The notes: generated from the letters alone by a model not told the origin. DNA of 45,030 nucleotides from Lachnospiraceae bacterium (GCA_017621075.1 JAGATV010000050.1:1-45030); one strand, 5' to 3'. Counted from the stretch's first letter, positions 1 through 8,325 are shown. Translations and numbers: made by a program.

Positions 1-262
1 ACAGAGCGTAGTTCTGGAATACCATTGCGATATCTCTGTCCTTAGGCTCAACATCGTTTACAACTCTGTCGCCAATCTTCAGTTCACCGGAAGAAATATC
101 TTCCAGACCTGCGATCATACGAAGGGTGGTAGACTTACCGCATCCGGAAGGTCCTACGAAAATGATAAATTCCTGGTCTGCGATCTCAAGGTTGAAATCC
201 TTAACAGCTTCGAAACCGTTAGGATATACTTTGCAGACATTCTTTAAAGATAAACTTGCCAT
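1..262 (-). CDS. ugpC: Sugar ABC transporter ATP-binding protein, MsmK/UgpC type (5' part only)
   Basis: The first 87 codons of an ABC transporter ATPase; the rest lies beyond the left edge of the window. It would energise import of sugars or glycerol-3-phosphate from the cytoplasmic side of a MalFGK-type importer. Seen: start MASLSLKNV, Walker [10 protein letters not shown], then the Q-loop stretch MVFQNYAL at the edge. The spacing and the phrase [12 protein letters not shown] are typical of the shared MsmK/UgpC/MalK ATPases that serve several sugar importers in Firmicutes. The ATG at 262 is preceded by an AAAGGAG ribosome site. No permease gene is in view, so the substrate cannot be told. 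An 8-bp perfect palindrome sits just upstream (separate entry). Confidence 0.92.
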   Translation of the reverse strand, partial: MASLSLKNVCKVYPNGFEAVKDFNLEIADQEFIIFVGPSGCGKSTTLRMIAGLEDISSGELKIGDRVVNDVEPKDRDIAMVFQNYAL

Positions 263-305
263 TAGAGTAAACTCCTTTCACGTTCTGAATTGTGATACTG
301 AAATT

Positions 306-332
306 AGTATAGCGGAAATATAAAATTTCCGC
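306..332 (-). promoter_or_regulatory. Putative -10 box with adjoining palindromic operator upstream of the ABC ATPase
   Basis: On the minus strand a TATACT -10 box (306-311) is directly preceded by a perfect 8-bp inverted repeat, GCGGAAAT / ATTTCCGC, with a 5-nt loop (312-332). The palindrome fills the -10 to -35 spacer, and the -35 position (329-334) reads TGGCGG, a poor match to consensus. A weak -35 with a palindrome in the spacer suggests a regulator binding site, but the hairpin could also be fortuitous. The site lies about 45 nt upstream of the start codon. Confidence 0.45.
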
Positions 333-457
333 CATGCTACTATTTCACAAATATTTTAATTCAAATTGTAAGAATTGCTTACAAAGTTGGTTTTTTTTGA
401 AATCGTTTGTCAAGTTGTACAAAACCCCGGGGTTCTCTTGGGCAAATTATACAAACC

Positions 458-1966
458 TCATTCCCCTGCTTTTTCACCGGAGGTTCCTTTATCTTCCCCA
501 TAAAAGGCCAGCCGGTTCTTTCCATTGCGCTTTGCTGTATACAATGCACTGTCAGCCGCTTTGTACAAGCTTTCAAAATCCTCCGCATCCTTGGGATAGA
601 CCGCAGCCCCGAGACTTGCGGTAACGGAATACTTTACATATTCCCCCACCTCGAAATGACGGAAGAAGTATTCCAGCTTCTCTCCCTCACGTCGGATGAC
701 GGCCTCATCCTTGATATTTTTCAAGAAGATCATCATCTCATCGCCACCGGTCCTCCCTATGATGTCCGTCACTCGGAACATGGACTGAAGACGCATCCCC
801 AGTTCACTGAGCACCTCATCTCCAAAGGAATGTCCCATGCTGTCATTGATCTTCTTGAAATTGTCCACATCCACAATGAACAGGACACCGGGGCCGTTTT
901 CTTTGTTCGCCAGATACTCTTTGATCTTGCGCTCTGTGGCCAGTTTATTGTTCAGTCCCGTCAGTTGGTCGGTATCCGCCTTATCTTCCAGTTCCCTGCT
1001 CTGCTCTCTGGCATGGTATCTGCTGGAAAAGAGGTAATACAAAAACACTACAAAGATCAGTACCAGTGCAACGACGATCCAGACTTGGAAGTCACCGTTC
1101 TCTCTCCACAAAGCATTTTCTTCTTCCGAGAGATAATCTTCCTCCACACCCATGACCAGCATCCGGTCCGTGCCCTTCATAGGGCTTACGCACACGAACA
1201 TTCCTTCCGGTCCCACCATGGTATGGATGCTTCCGGATTCCTGCTTTTCAATCTTTCTCTCCAGGATCACCTTCTGGCTCTTGGACTTAGGGTCGGCCAG
1301 AATCTGTTCCCACACATTACCGGATGCCAATGCTTTCTGCTCATCGTTTCCCAGCAGATATTCCGTTTCCCCGTCCTTGTTCACGATGGCAAAAAAAGCC
1401 CTGTTCTTATATTGAAATCCTCTGATCTGCTCCAGGGTATCTCCGTTCTTTAGAAAGACAAGTACATACCCCTTCAGCATTTCATCTTCTTTTACGGGAG
1501 AAACATACATTACTCCGCCCTCTCCGGTGACGCCGTCATCCAAAACCGGGAGAAAAAACGAAGTCTCCCCTTCAAGTTCCCCAAAATACGCCGTCTGCTC
1601 CATATCTATCTGACTGCCTTCGCTGGTCACCCCGCTCTTGCCGATCTCATAATAGATCGCCAGATAAACACCGCCCGTCTGTGCCAGGACTTTCATTGCA
1701 TCCCGGGATTCATAGGTCCTGTTGACCAGACCCTCGCCCAGCAGCGCTGCCGATACATCTGCCGCAGACACCATCCAATTCCATTGGCCGTCAACATCGG
1801 CACTGATCGCCTCAAGCTCCTTCTCCGTTCTGGTCTCTATCATCCTTGTGAGCATACGTCTGCTGTCATAGCTGAATGCCGTCAACATGGCGATGACTGC
1901 TAAGATCAGAACCACCAGGTAGACTGTCCCCTGTACCATTATGTTCTTTGTATCTTTTTTCTGCAT
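458..1966 (-). CDS. Membrane-bound diguanylate cyclase with extracytoplasmic sensor domain (GGDEF)
   Basis: Predicted to make cyclic di-GMP from two GTP. Domain order: N-terminal membrane span (about residues 11-30), a roughly 260-residue extracytoplasmic region of Cache-like character, a second span (about 294-312), then a GGDEF domain starting at DTDQLTGL. The active-site signature reads GGDEM (407-411) instead of GGDEF; the metal and substrate residues GGDE are kept. The inhibitory I-site RVTD stands five residues before it, so product feedback is likely. I chose the ATG at 1966, which follows GAGGTG closely, over an upstream TTG in the same frame that has no ribosome site. Length is 502 aa. 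It is the last gene of an operon with the YesL-like protein, a GNAT and an alpha/beta hydrolase; the gap to the preceding gene is 30 nt. Confidence 0.9.
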   Translation of the reverse strand: MQKKDTKNIMVQGTVYLVVLILAVIAMLTAFSYDSRRMLTRMIETRTEKELEAISADVDGQWNWMVSAADVSAALLGEGLVNRTYESRDAMKVLAQTGGVYLAIYYEIGKSGVTSEGSQIDMEQTAYFGELEGETSFFLPVLDDGVTGEGGVMYVSPVKEDEMLKGYVLVFLKNGDTLEQIRGFQYKNRAFFAIVNKDGETEYLLGNDEQKALASGNVWEQILADPKSKSQKVILERKIEKQESGSIHTMVGPEGMFVCVSPMKGTDRMLVMGVEEDYLSEEENALWRENGDFQVWIVVALVLIFVVFLYYLFSSRYHAREQSRELEDKADTDQLTGLNNKLATERKIKEYLANKENGPGVLFIVDVDNFKKINDSMGHSFGDEVLSELGMRLQSMFRVTDIIGRTGGDEMMIFLKNIKDEAVIRREGEKLEYFFRHFEVGEYVKYSVTASLGAAVYPKDAEDFESLYKAADSALYTAKRNGKNRLAFYGEDKGTSGEKAGE

Positions 1967-1996
1967 ATCACACCTCAAAGGTTGTCACACACCCTG

Positions 1997-2719
1997 TTAC
2001 TGCATCTTGTCATCTGTTACAAGACTCTCGTCCAGCTCATCCTTGAAGATCCTCTCGTCTTCTCCGGCCTCTTCTGCCTCTGCCGATTCCGGCGCGTGTG
2101 CTTCTTCAAACTGTTTTTCCATTTTTAAAAAGGTCTTATTATATAACTGTGCAGACAGATATGCCGGCAACGAGAATCCAAACATAAAAGCAACCGGAAA
2201 CAGCTTGATGGTAACCATGCAGAGTGCCACCGGGAAAAACAGCAGAATGATCATGGCAAAGGTCTTGGGAAACTGCAGAATGCTCACCGCAAAGGCGTTC
2301 TTCAGGGTATTCTTGATAGGATTCCCAAATTTTGCCTGAATGGGGAACACCATCACCGCCGTAAAGGCAGCCATCACCGCAAACATGGTAATGATCGTCT
2401 GAAATACCTTGCTAAATTCAATACCGGACTTTTCAATGATATAAAAATCCATCCCTAAAATGACAGCTACCAGAAGGAGTAAAAGCCAGATAATGGTAGA
2501 CTGTCTGAAATTCTCACGAAAAGACTTAAAATAGCCTCTGGTAATATAGCACTCTTCATCCCTGACGATCTTCAATGCCATGTAATGCATCGCCGTAAAT
2601 GCCGCACCGGCAGTAATAATGGGGATACAGCATACCATAGTCAGGATATTTATCAGCATCAGATCCGCCATCTTATTCAGAAATTGTATCACCGGTCCGT
2701 CTATATCAAAAATCTTCAT
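1997..2719 (-). CDS. YesL family (DUF624) integral membrane protein
   Basis: A 240-aa membrane protein beginning MKIFDIDGPV with a run of hydrophobic segments that could form five or six spans and an acidic, charged C-terminal tail. This is the pattern of the YesL/DUF624 family, whose members in Firmicutes often stand beside carbohydrate transport or sensing genes but have no established biochemical role. A GAAGGA ribosome site precedes the ATG. It lies between the acetyltransferase (35 nt) and the diguanylate cyclase (30 nt) and is probably co-transcribed with both. The family assignment rests on the N-terminus and topology; the function is unknown. Confidence 0.75.
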   Translation of the reverse strand: MKIFDIDGPVIQFLNKMADLMLINILTMVCCIPIITAGAAFTAMHYMALKIVRDEECYITRGYFKSFRENFRQSTIIWLLLLLVAVILGMDFYIIEKSGIEFSKVFQTIITMFAVMAAFTAVMVFPIQAKFGNPIKNTLKNAFAVSILQFPKTFAMIILLFFPVALCMVTIKLFPVAFMFGFSLPAYLSAQLYNKTFLKMEKQFEEAHAPESAEAEEAGEDERIFKDELDESLVTDDKMQ

Positions 2720-2754
2720 GTTCCTTCATTTCCTTTCCCGATCACGTTCTCCCC

Positions 2755-3234
2755 CTAAAAGAATTTCTCCATGGGTGTCACCCGTATGCCTGAATATTCC
2801 TCTTCCGGTTTGACCACACAGAATCCCAGCTTTTTGTAAAAACCCACAGCATAAGGAGCCGCTTTTAAGGACATATACTTTTCCCCGGCTTCCTTTTCCA
2901 GATATCGGCACAGACGGTTCATGAGTGCACTGCCTACGCCTTTGTAATGATATTCTTCATCCACAAAGAGCAGGGAAAGATGATTCCGATTGCGGACGGA
3001 AGCCGCACCTATGATCCGCTGCCCGTCCAATGCCACCATCATCTGATAGGCCCCTGCCAAAAATGCCTGATACAGGTCATCATCCGTGATAAAATCAAAG
3101 AAATTGCGGATGCCTTCATCCGTATAATCCTTGCTGTCATACTTCATGAAGGTCTTCCAGATCATGGTCATGGCAGGACTCCATTCCTCCCGTCTGGCCC
3201 ATCTGACTTCATAAGAAAGCTGCTTCTCATCCAT
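2755..3234 (-). CDS. GNAT family N-acetyltransferase
   Basis: A 159-aa single-domain protein with the GNAT fold signature. A central strand contains LSLLFVDEEYHYKGVGSALM, where the V-x(n)-GVGSAL segment is the acetyl-CoA pyrophosphate-binding motif A, and the C-terminal segment AVGFYKKLGF is motif B. The acceptor substrate cannot be inferred. Its ATG overlaps the last 8 nt of the upstream alpha/beta hydrolase gene, which implies translational coupling. It is followed by the YesL-like gene in the same operon. Confidence 0.88.
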   Translation of the reverse strand: MDEKQLSYEVRWARREEWSPAMTMIWKTFMKYDSKDYTDEGIRNFFDFITDDDLYQAFLAGAYQMMVALDGQRIIGAASVRNRNHLSLLFVDEEYHYKGVGSALMNRLCRYLEKEAGEKYMSLKAAPYAVGFYKKLGFCVVKPEEEYSGIRVTPMEKFF

Positions 3235-4192
3235 GTTCTTTTCCGTCCTCTGCCTCCGTCCCCTGCAATACAGTCATAAGCCAGCGGCAAATATCCTCCA
3301 TGACAGTCTCCTTCTGCGGGTCGTTCAAAAGTTCGTGCCTGCCCTCATCATACAGCTTCAGGCAGATATTCCGGACTCCCGCATCCTTCAAAGATTCATA
3401 AGCCCTCTGCACCCCTGCACCGTAATCCCCTACGGGGTCCTCCTTGCCGGACATCATAAGGATGGGCAGATCCTCAGGCACCTGCTCCAGATTTTCTTTT
3501 TTGTGAAGTCTTGCGATCAGTTCAAACGCAGTTTGAAAACCGTTCACCGTAAAGGTAAAACCGCAGAGCGGGTCCGCCAGATAACGGTCCACCACTTCCC
3601 TGTCACTGCTGATCCAGTCAGCGCCAGTGCGGGGATTGGCAATCTTCTTGTTATAGGAACCAAAAGCTGCTTTGTCGATAAATCTGCTTACATGACCGGA
3701 GCCGCAGAAGACCTTCTGTACGGCTGCCACAGCCTTCCCCATGCGCAGGGTCCCCAGGGAGGGCATACCCGTTCCCAAAAGGATTGCCGCAGAAATACCT
3801 GTTCCGTAGCGGCACAGATAATTCCGCAGGATATAAGATCCCATGCTGTGTCCCAGGATCACATAAGGGACCCCGGGATAGCGCTCCTGGGTCAGCTTTT
3901 TTAACCGGTGCACATCCCGCACCACTACCGTGGCAGGATCCTGTTCGCAGAAATAGCCGTAGCGACCGCCTTCTTCCACGGACTTTCCGTGGCCTAAGTG
4001 ATCCTCACCGGTGACCACTATACCCCTGTCCGTCAAAAACTTTGCAAACTCCTCATAGCGCTCCACATATTCCGCCATGCCGTGTACGATCTGAAGCACA
4101 CAGGTAACCTCTTCCCGGTCCGGCAGATACCGTACTGCATGGATCTTGCTGTGTCCGTCACGGGAGTCGAAATAGAATTCCTCTTTTTTCAT
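3227..4192 (-). CDS. Alpha/beta hydrolase, monoacylglycerol lipase / lysophospholipase-like
   Basis: A 321-aa cytosolic serine hydrolase of the Hydrolase_4 type. Seen: the oxyanion-loop region IVHGMAEY, the nucleophile elbow GHSMGS (Ser116), a likely acidic residue in SGKEDPVG and a likely catalytic His in DEGRHELL near the C-terminus. The family cleaves acylglycerols, lysophospholipids or related esters; the true substrate is unknown. I take the ATG at 4192, which follows AGGAAA with 7-nt spacing, rather than a GTG 15 nt upstream lacking a ribosome site. It is the first gene of the operon that runs to the diguanylate cyclase, with a sigma-A promoter just upstream. Confidence 0.87.
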   Translation of the reverse strand: MKKEEFYFDSRDGHSKIHAVRYLPDREEVTCVLQIVHGMAEYVERYEEFAKFLTDRGIVVTGEDHLGHGKSVEEGGRYGYFCEQDPATVVVRDVHRLKKLTQERYPGVPYVILGHSMGSYILRNYLCRYGTGISAAILLGTGMPSLGTLRMGKAVAAVQKVFCGSGHVSRFIDKAAFGSYNKKIANPRTGADWISSDREVVDRYLADPLCGFTFTVNGFQTAFELIARLHKKENLEQVPEDLPILMMSGKEDPVGDYGAGVQRAYESLKDAGVRNICLKLYDEGRHELLNDPQKETVMEDICRWLMTVLQGTEAEDGKEHG

Positions 4193-4239
4193 AGACTGTT
4201 TCCTCACATCCGGCTGTCATATCTCACGAATATGGTTTC

Positions 4240-4268
4240 ATTATACCTTATCTGTCTATAAATTTTAA
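4240..4268 (-). promoter_or_regulatory. Sigma-A type promoter of the hydrolase-GNAT-yesL-GGDEF operon
   Basis: On the minus strand, TTAAAA (4263-4268) and a perfect TATAAT (4240-4245) are separated by 17 nt. The start codon of the alpha/beta hydrolase is about 48 nt downstream. Gaps between the following genes are at most 35 nt or overlapping, so this promoter may drive all four. Confidence 0.65.
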
Positions 4269-4307
4269 CCCTTTTCCATAAAAAATTTTGAAATTCCTGT
4301 GTCCTTC

Positions 4308-6308
4308 CTAGCAGATCTCAGCGCCTGCAGGCATGTCCTTCTCAGGCTTCATCAGGGCAAGATTGCCTTCTGCATCCTCTGCACACAGGAGCATTCCCTC
4401 AGAGAGGACACCGGCCAGAGTGGCAGGCTTCAGATTCACCAGCACCATCACCTTTTTGCCCACCATCTCCTCAGGGCTGTAATGTGCCTTGATGCCGGAG
4501 ACGATCTGTTTTACCTGGCTGCCGATCTTCACCTGGCTGCACAGAAGCTTTTTGGACTTGGGAACCGCCTCACAGGCAATGATCTCACCCACCTGGAACT
4601 GCAGCTTTGCAAAATCATCATAAGAGATCTCCGGCTTTGCCTCGATATCGATCACAGCCTCCTTCGTCTCTTCTTCTGCTTCCTTCTCTGCAGCCGATAT
4701 CATAGCCTGTGCCAGTTCTTCCTCCTTTGCAGCCACTTCCTTCATATCCAGACGGGCAAAGAGGATTTCGGGCTGATCCGTTACCTTTGTGCCGCTCTCA
4801 TAGAGACCGAACTGCTCCAAGGTATCAAAATCACGCAGAGATGTGTTTAACTGTGCTGCGATCTTCTCTGCCGTATCGGGCATATAGGGCTGCAACAGAG
4901 AAGCACCGATCACAATGCCTTCCACCAGATTGTAGAGCACGGTGGAAAGACGGTCCGCCTTGGCAGGGTCCGCATCCTTTTCCTTTGCCAGCACCCAGGG
5001 TTCTGTCTCGTCAATATATTTATTGCACCTCTTAAAGATGCCGAAAATCTCTGTCAGCGCATCCGCCACCCGCAGAGTGCTCATCTTGTCCACTACCCTG
5101 CTGTAAGTTCCGGTCACGGTACTCTTTAGATCCGCATCGATGGCCGCATCCCCTTCCGTCAACTGTGCGCCCTTGTCTGCCACCACACCGTCAAAGTATT
5201 TGTTGCTCATGGAAATGGTACGGTTCACCAGATTGCCCAGGGTGTTCGCAAGGTCGGAGTTCAAACGCTCTGCCACCAGCTCCCAGGTAAGGTTTCCGTC
5301 ATTTTCATAAGGCATCTCATGAAGCACATAGTAGCGCACCGCATCCACGCCGAAAAAATCCACCAGATCGTCTGCATAGACTACATTTCCCTTGGACTTG
5401 CTCATCTTGCCGCCGCCCATAAGGAGCCAGGGATGTCCGAATACCTGCTTGGGCAGAGGCTCTCCCAGCGCCATCAGAAAGATGGGCCAATAAATGGTGT
5501 GGAAACGAATGATATCCTTTCCGATCAGATGCAGATCTGCAGGCCAGAGCTTTTTGTACTGCTCACTGCTGCCTCCCTCCGCATCATAGCCGATGCCGGT
5601 AATGTAATTGGTCAGCGCATCCAGCCACACATAAACCACATGCTTGTCATCAAAATCCACGGGGATGCCCCATTTAAAGGAGGTACGGGACACACACAGA
5701 TCCTGCAGCCCGGGCAGCAGGAAATTGTTCATCATCTCATTTTTTCTGGAGACGGGCTGGATAAATTCCGGATGCTCGTTGATATGCTTGATGAGCTTAT
5801 CCGCATATTTGCTCATGCGGAAGAAATAAGCCTCCTCCTTGGCCGGCTTTACCTCCCTGCCACAGTCGGGACACTTGCCGTCCTTAAGCTGGGATTCGGT
5901 CCAGAAGGACTCACAGGGGGTACAGTACAGGCCCTCGTAAGCGCCCTTGTAGATATCTCCCTGATCATACAGACGTTTGAAGATCTTCTGCACCTGCTTT
6001 TCATGTTCTTCGTCCGTGGTACGAATAAATTTGTCATAAGAAATATTGAGAAGATCGCAGAGACTCCTGATGGTGCCTGCCACCTTGTCCACAAACTCCT
6101 TGGGCGTAACCCCTGCCTCCTCGGCCTTCAGCTCGATCTTTTGGCCGTGTTCATCGGTTCCGGTCTGGAAGAATACCTCATAGCCTTCCTTTCTCTTGAA
6201 TCTGGCAATGCTGTCTGCCAGCACGATCTCATAATTGTTTCCGATGTGGGGCTTGCCTGAGGTATAGGCAATCGCTGTTGTAAGATAATACTTTCCTTTA
6301 CTTTCCAT
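4308..6308 (-). CDS. metG: Methionyl-tRNA synthetase with C-terminal tRNA-binding domain
   Basis: Charges tRNA-Met with methionine in the cytoplasm. Class I signatures are present: HIGN (21-24) for HIGH and KMSKS (301-305). A zinc-binding insert has the pairs CTPC (129-132) and CPDC (146-149). The C-terminal part, from about residue 560, is an EMAP-II/Arc1p-like tRNA-binding domain (start ISYDDFAKLQFQVGEI), which gives the 666-aa length typical of long bacterial MetG. The ATG follows AAGGAG. Transcription is most likely controlled by the methionine T-box leader at 6369-6685. I saw no clear terminator after the stop codon. Confidence 0.97.
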   Translation of the reverse strand: MESKGKYYLTTAIAYTSGKPHIGNNYEIVLADSIARFKRKEGYEVFFQTGTDEHGQKIELKAEEAGVTPKEFVDKVAGTIRSLCDLLNISYDKFIRTTDEEHEKQVQKIFKRLYDQGDIYKGAYEGLYCTPCESFWTESQLKDGKCPDCGREVKPAKEEAYFFRMSKYADKLIKHINEHPEFIQPVSRKNEMMNNFLLPGLQDLCVSRTSFKWGIPVDFDDKHVVYVWLDALTNYITGIGYDAEGGSSEQYKKLWPADLHLIGKDIIRFHTIYWPIFLMALGEPLPKQVFGHPWLLMGGGKMSKSKGNVVYADDLVDFFGVDAVRYYVLHEMPYENDGNLTWELVAERLNSDLANTLGNLVNRTISMSNKYFDGVVADKGAQLTEGDAAIDADLKSTVTGTYSRVVDKMSTLRVADALTEIFGIFKRCNKYIDETEPWVLAKEKDADPAKADRLSTVLYNLVEGIVIGASLLQPYMPDTAEKIAAQLNTSLRDFDTLEQFGLYESGTKVTDQPEILFARLDMKEVAAKEEELAQAMISAAEKEAEEETKEAVIDIEAKPEISYDDFAKLQFQVGEIIACEAVPKSKKLLCSQVKIGSQVKQIVSGIKAHYSPEEMVGKKVMVLVNLKPATLAGVLSEGMLLCAEDAEGNLALMKPEKDMPAGAEIC

Positions 6309-6368
6309 ATTCTGTTCTCCTTCTTGTTTTTATTGCTTTCAGTGGGGCCCTTTTGGTGTTCACACATC

Positions 6369-6409
6369 AAAAAAGCCCGTCTTCTATGATATCCAATAGA
6401 AGACGAGCT
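6369..6409 (-). terminator. T-box regulated terminator hairpin
   Basis: On the minus strand AGCTCGTCTTCTAT pairs with ATAGAAGACGGGCT across a short loop and is followed by TTTTTT. It is the terminator alternative of the metG T-box and lies about 60 nt before the metG start codon. Confidence 0.85.
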
Positions 6410-6685
6410 ATATGCCCGTGTTACCACTTCTGTTCATCCGTATCTCGCAATACAGACCTCTTCGGGTCAGAAACCCTATCCGCTGTAACAGGCGGAACCT
6501 GTCGCAGCCTTACCGCATCCCGCTGCAGCCTCTGTCAGGAGATCGGTTCGGTGCGCTGCTCGGAAGCCATGTTCCACTCTCTCCGCCTCATTCCTCTCAG
6601 CCGCCGACACATAGAAAGACTCGCCTCCTGTGTCCGGAATGTTCTCTGTAAAGCTTTGGAAAAGTGTACTCTCTTCGTCACTGCC
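6369..6685 (-). promoter_or_regulatory. T-box riboswitch, methionine-specific, upstream of metG
   Basis: The 5' leader of metG has the parts of a T-box. Stem I begins with the conserved GACGAAGAGAGTA stretch near 6684-6670. The specifier region reads GGAACATGGC with the Met codon ATG at 6568-6570. The antiterminator bulge reads AAGTGGTAACACGG (about 6418-6431), a variant of the canonical AGGGTGGNACCGCG. UGGU can pair with an ACCA tRNA 3' end, which fits a tRNA with discriminator A. A terminator hairpin ends the leader. Uncharged tRNA-Met should favour antitermination and metG expression. Boundaries are approximate, set by eye. Confidence 0.9.
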
Positions 6686-6702
6686 TTTTTCTTCTATTTG
6701 TT

Positions 6703-6732
6703 AGAGTAGCACAAAAGCCCGGTCCCTGTCAA
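6703..6732 (-). promoter_or_regulatory. Promoter of the metG T-box transcript
   Basis: A perfect TTGACA (6727-6732) and a TACTCT (6703-6708) with 18-nt spacing stand just before Stem I of the T-box. The -35 box forms the loop of a GGTTCC/GGGACC hairpin that could act as a weak terminator for the gene upstream (stop codon at 6765). Confidence 0.6.
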
Positions 6733-6764
6733 GGAACCGTCACGATTTTTGTGGACGCCCTCCT

Positions 6765-7439
6765 CTACTTTTTCGTAGAAAGCTGCCGATACTCTCCCTT
6801 TCTGTTATAGGAATCCATAAGATAGCTTTCATCTGTAAGGACACAATCCATTTCCAGATCCTCCCCCTTGTAATGGCTCTTTTTGCGCAGATCCTCCTTT
6901 GACTGTTCCTGTCTGGCCTGAAAGGAATCCCCACCGGAAAAAGAAAATCTCTTTGTAAGATGCCCCATCACACCCTGGAACTTTACTTTTATCTTCCGCC
7001 AGAAAGCCTCGCTCTGCCTGCCCGTGTCCTCCACAGCCGAAAAATACGGATTGTCCCTGACGAAATCCCTAGGCGTTCCCGCAACAGCCGCAGCAGCCAC
7101 CTGTGGCCCGTGCAGAACCCCGGGATTGAAGGCAGACTTAAATCCCTCCTGACCACCTGTGTCGCCGGACACATTTCCCGAAACGCCGCTGTTCCCGTCA
7201 CCGCCATGCCAGATTCTGCCCAGAAGCTTTTTGGCATTGCCAAGAGGGTCTGCCAGCCATGCCGACAGGGAAAACCCTGTATCGTTTTGGGGCTCATTGG
7301 TGGTCACCAAATCCGCCTGTGGCGCCCCCAAAGCCGCCGCAGCCCCGGTCTTTTTGTGCGTGGTGCCATGGTCATGGACACAGTTTGTTATATGATGCAT
7401 ACTGCTGTTATGTTCATTGCCGATACCGCCGACCTGCAT
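6765..7439 (-). CDS. Hypothetical protein, histidine-rich N-terminus, unrecognised
   Basis: A 224-aa protein I do not recognise. The first 40 residues are rich in His, Asn and Thr (NEHNSSMHH, HDHGTTHKK). The middle is rich in Gly, Ala and Ser and looks disordered; the C-terminal 70 residues are charged (FWRKIKVKFQGVMGHLTKRF, then many Lys/Glu). No signal peptide or membrane span is visible. The ATG at 7439 follows GGGAGGGG; an in-frame ATG six codons upstream has a poorer site. It lies 83 nt after the HAD phosphatase gene on the same strand and is probably co-transcribed with it. His clusters suggest metal binding, but this is a guess. Confidence 0.6.
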   Translation of the reverse strand: MQVGGIGNEHNSSMHHITNCVHDHGTTHKKTGAAAALGAPQADLVTTNEPQNDTGFSLSAWLADPLGNAKKLLGRIWHGGDGNSGVSGNVSGDTGGQEGFKSAFNPGVLHGPQVAAAAVAGTPRDFVRDNPYFSAVEDTGRQSEAFWRKIKVKFQGVMGHLTKRFSFSGGDSFQARQEQSKEDLRKKSHYKGEDLEMDCVLTDESYLMDSYNRKGEYRQLSTKK

Positions 7440-7522
7440 AAGCCCCTCCCTTCCCATGCCGTCTCTGCTGCCTCCTTGGATACCACCTGCGATGGGATCA
7501 CGTTTTATATGCCTGGGATATC

Positions 7523-8170
7523 TTATATTATGATGTCCCGGATCTCCTCCGGCGTATTCACCAGTATCTCAGCCCCCTGCTGCCGCAGGAACGCTTCCTC
7601 CCGAAACCCCCACTTCACCGCAATACAATCCAGTCCGGCATTGCGGGCTGTGGCAATATCTACCTCGGAATCGCCAATGTAGACAGCCTGATCCTTTGCC
7701 ACGGACAGCCGTTCCAGCACATATTCCACCGAATCGGGAGCCGGCTTCCTGCGGATGCCCGGCTTCTCTCCCACTGCCACATCAAACAAGCCGTCAAAAT
7801 ATTGTACGCACAGTTCCTGAACTGCCGTATCTTCCTTGTTGGATACCACAGCAGTGAGACAGCCCGCCGCTCTAAGTTCACGGATCAGCTGTGGCACTCC
7901 TCGGTAGGGTCTTGTCTTGTCCGCACAATGTTCTTTGTAATAGGGCAAAAATTCCTGAAAGATCCTTTGGATCTCCTCGTCCCCGGTGCTCGCCGGAAGA
8001 GCCCGCTCGATCAACTTCCGGATGCCGTTCCCCACAAAGGTCCGAACTTCCTCCAACGTGCGCTGTCCATATCCATTTTCGGCCAGGATATGGTTCAGAC
8101 TGTCTGCCAGATCCTCCAGGGTATTTAAGATCGTCCCATCCATATCAAAAACTGCCAGTTTATATTTCAT
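7523..8170 (-). CDS. HAD family phosphatase, phosphoglycolate-phosphatase-like
   Basis: A 215-aa haloacid dehalogenase superfamily hydrolase with a C1-type cap. Motif I is DMDGTILNT, where the first Asp is the nucleophile; motif II is in AVVSNKED; Lys of motif III is in RRKPAPD; motif IV is IGDSEVDIATARNAG. The arrangement matches Gph/PpaX/YjjG-type phosphatases, and substrates in this group are hard to predict. The ATG at 8170 follows AGAGAGGAC. A promoter with TATAAT lies upstream and is back-to-back with that of the DegV gene. Confidence 0.9.
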   Translation of the reverse strand: MKYKLAVFDMDGTILNTLEDLADSLNHILAENGYGQRTLEEVRTFVGNGIRKLIERALPASTGDEEIQRIFQEFLPYYKEHCADKTRPYRGVPQLIRELRAAGCLTAVVSNKEDTAVQELCVQYFDGLFDVAVGEKPGIRRKPAPDSVEYVLERLSVAKDQAVYIGDSEVDIATARNAGLDCIAVKWGFREEAFLRQQGAEILVNTPEEIRDIII

Positions 8171-8205
8171 GACGCTGTCCTCTCTCTGATAATCCTATTA
8201 TCGTC

Positions 8206-8234
8206 ATTATACCTTATTCTCCCAATACCTACAA
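8206..8234 (-). promoter_or_regulatory. Promoter for the HAD phosphatase gene
   Basis: TTGTAG (8229-8234) and a perfect TATAAT (8206-8211) with 17-nt spacing on the minus strand, about 35 nt before the start codon. Confidence 0.6.
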
Positions 8235-8240
8235 TTGATT

Positions 8241-8269
8241 TTGCATTTTTACAGGTTGTATGATACAAT
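8241..8269 (+). promoter_or_regulatory. Promoter for the DegV gene
   Basis: TTGCAT (8241-8246) and TACAAT (8264-8269) with 17-nt spacing on the plus strand. The two -35 regions of this divergent pair are 6 nt apart, so the promoters may interfere with each other. Confidence 0.5.
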
Positions 8270-8325
8270 AGTTAGGAATATCTTACTGAAGAATCAAAGA
8301 TGTTTTCTTTGGCAAGGAGGACACT

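Noticed and set aside
423-434. Palindrome AACCCCGGGGTT as a terminator after the GGDEF gene
   Set aside because: It has no loop, so only a very short stem could form, and no T-run of useful length follows.
407-1453. Long plus-strand frame of 348 codons opposite the diguanylate cyclase gene
   Set aside because: It is the complementary shadow of a clear GGDEF protein and has no domain, ribosome site or promoter of its own.
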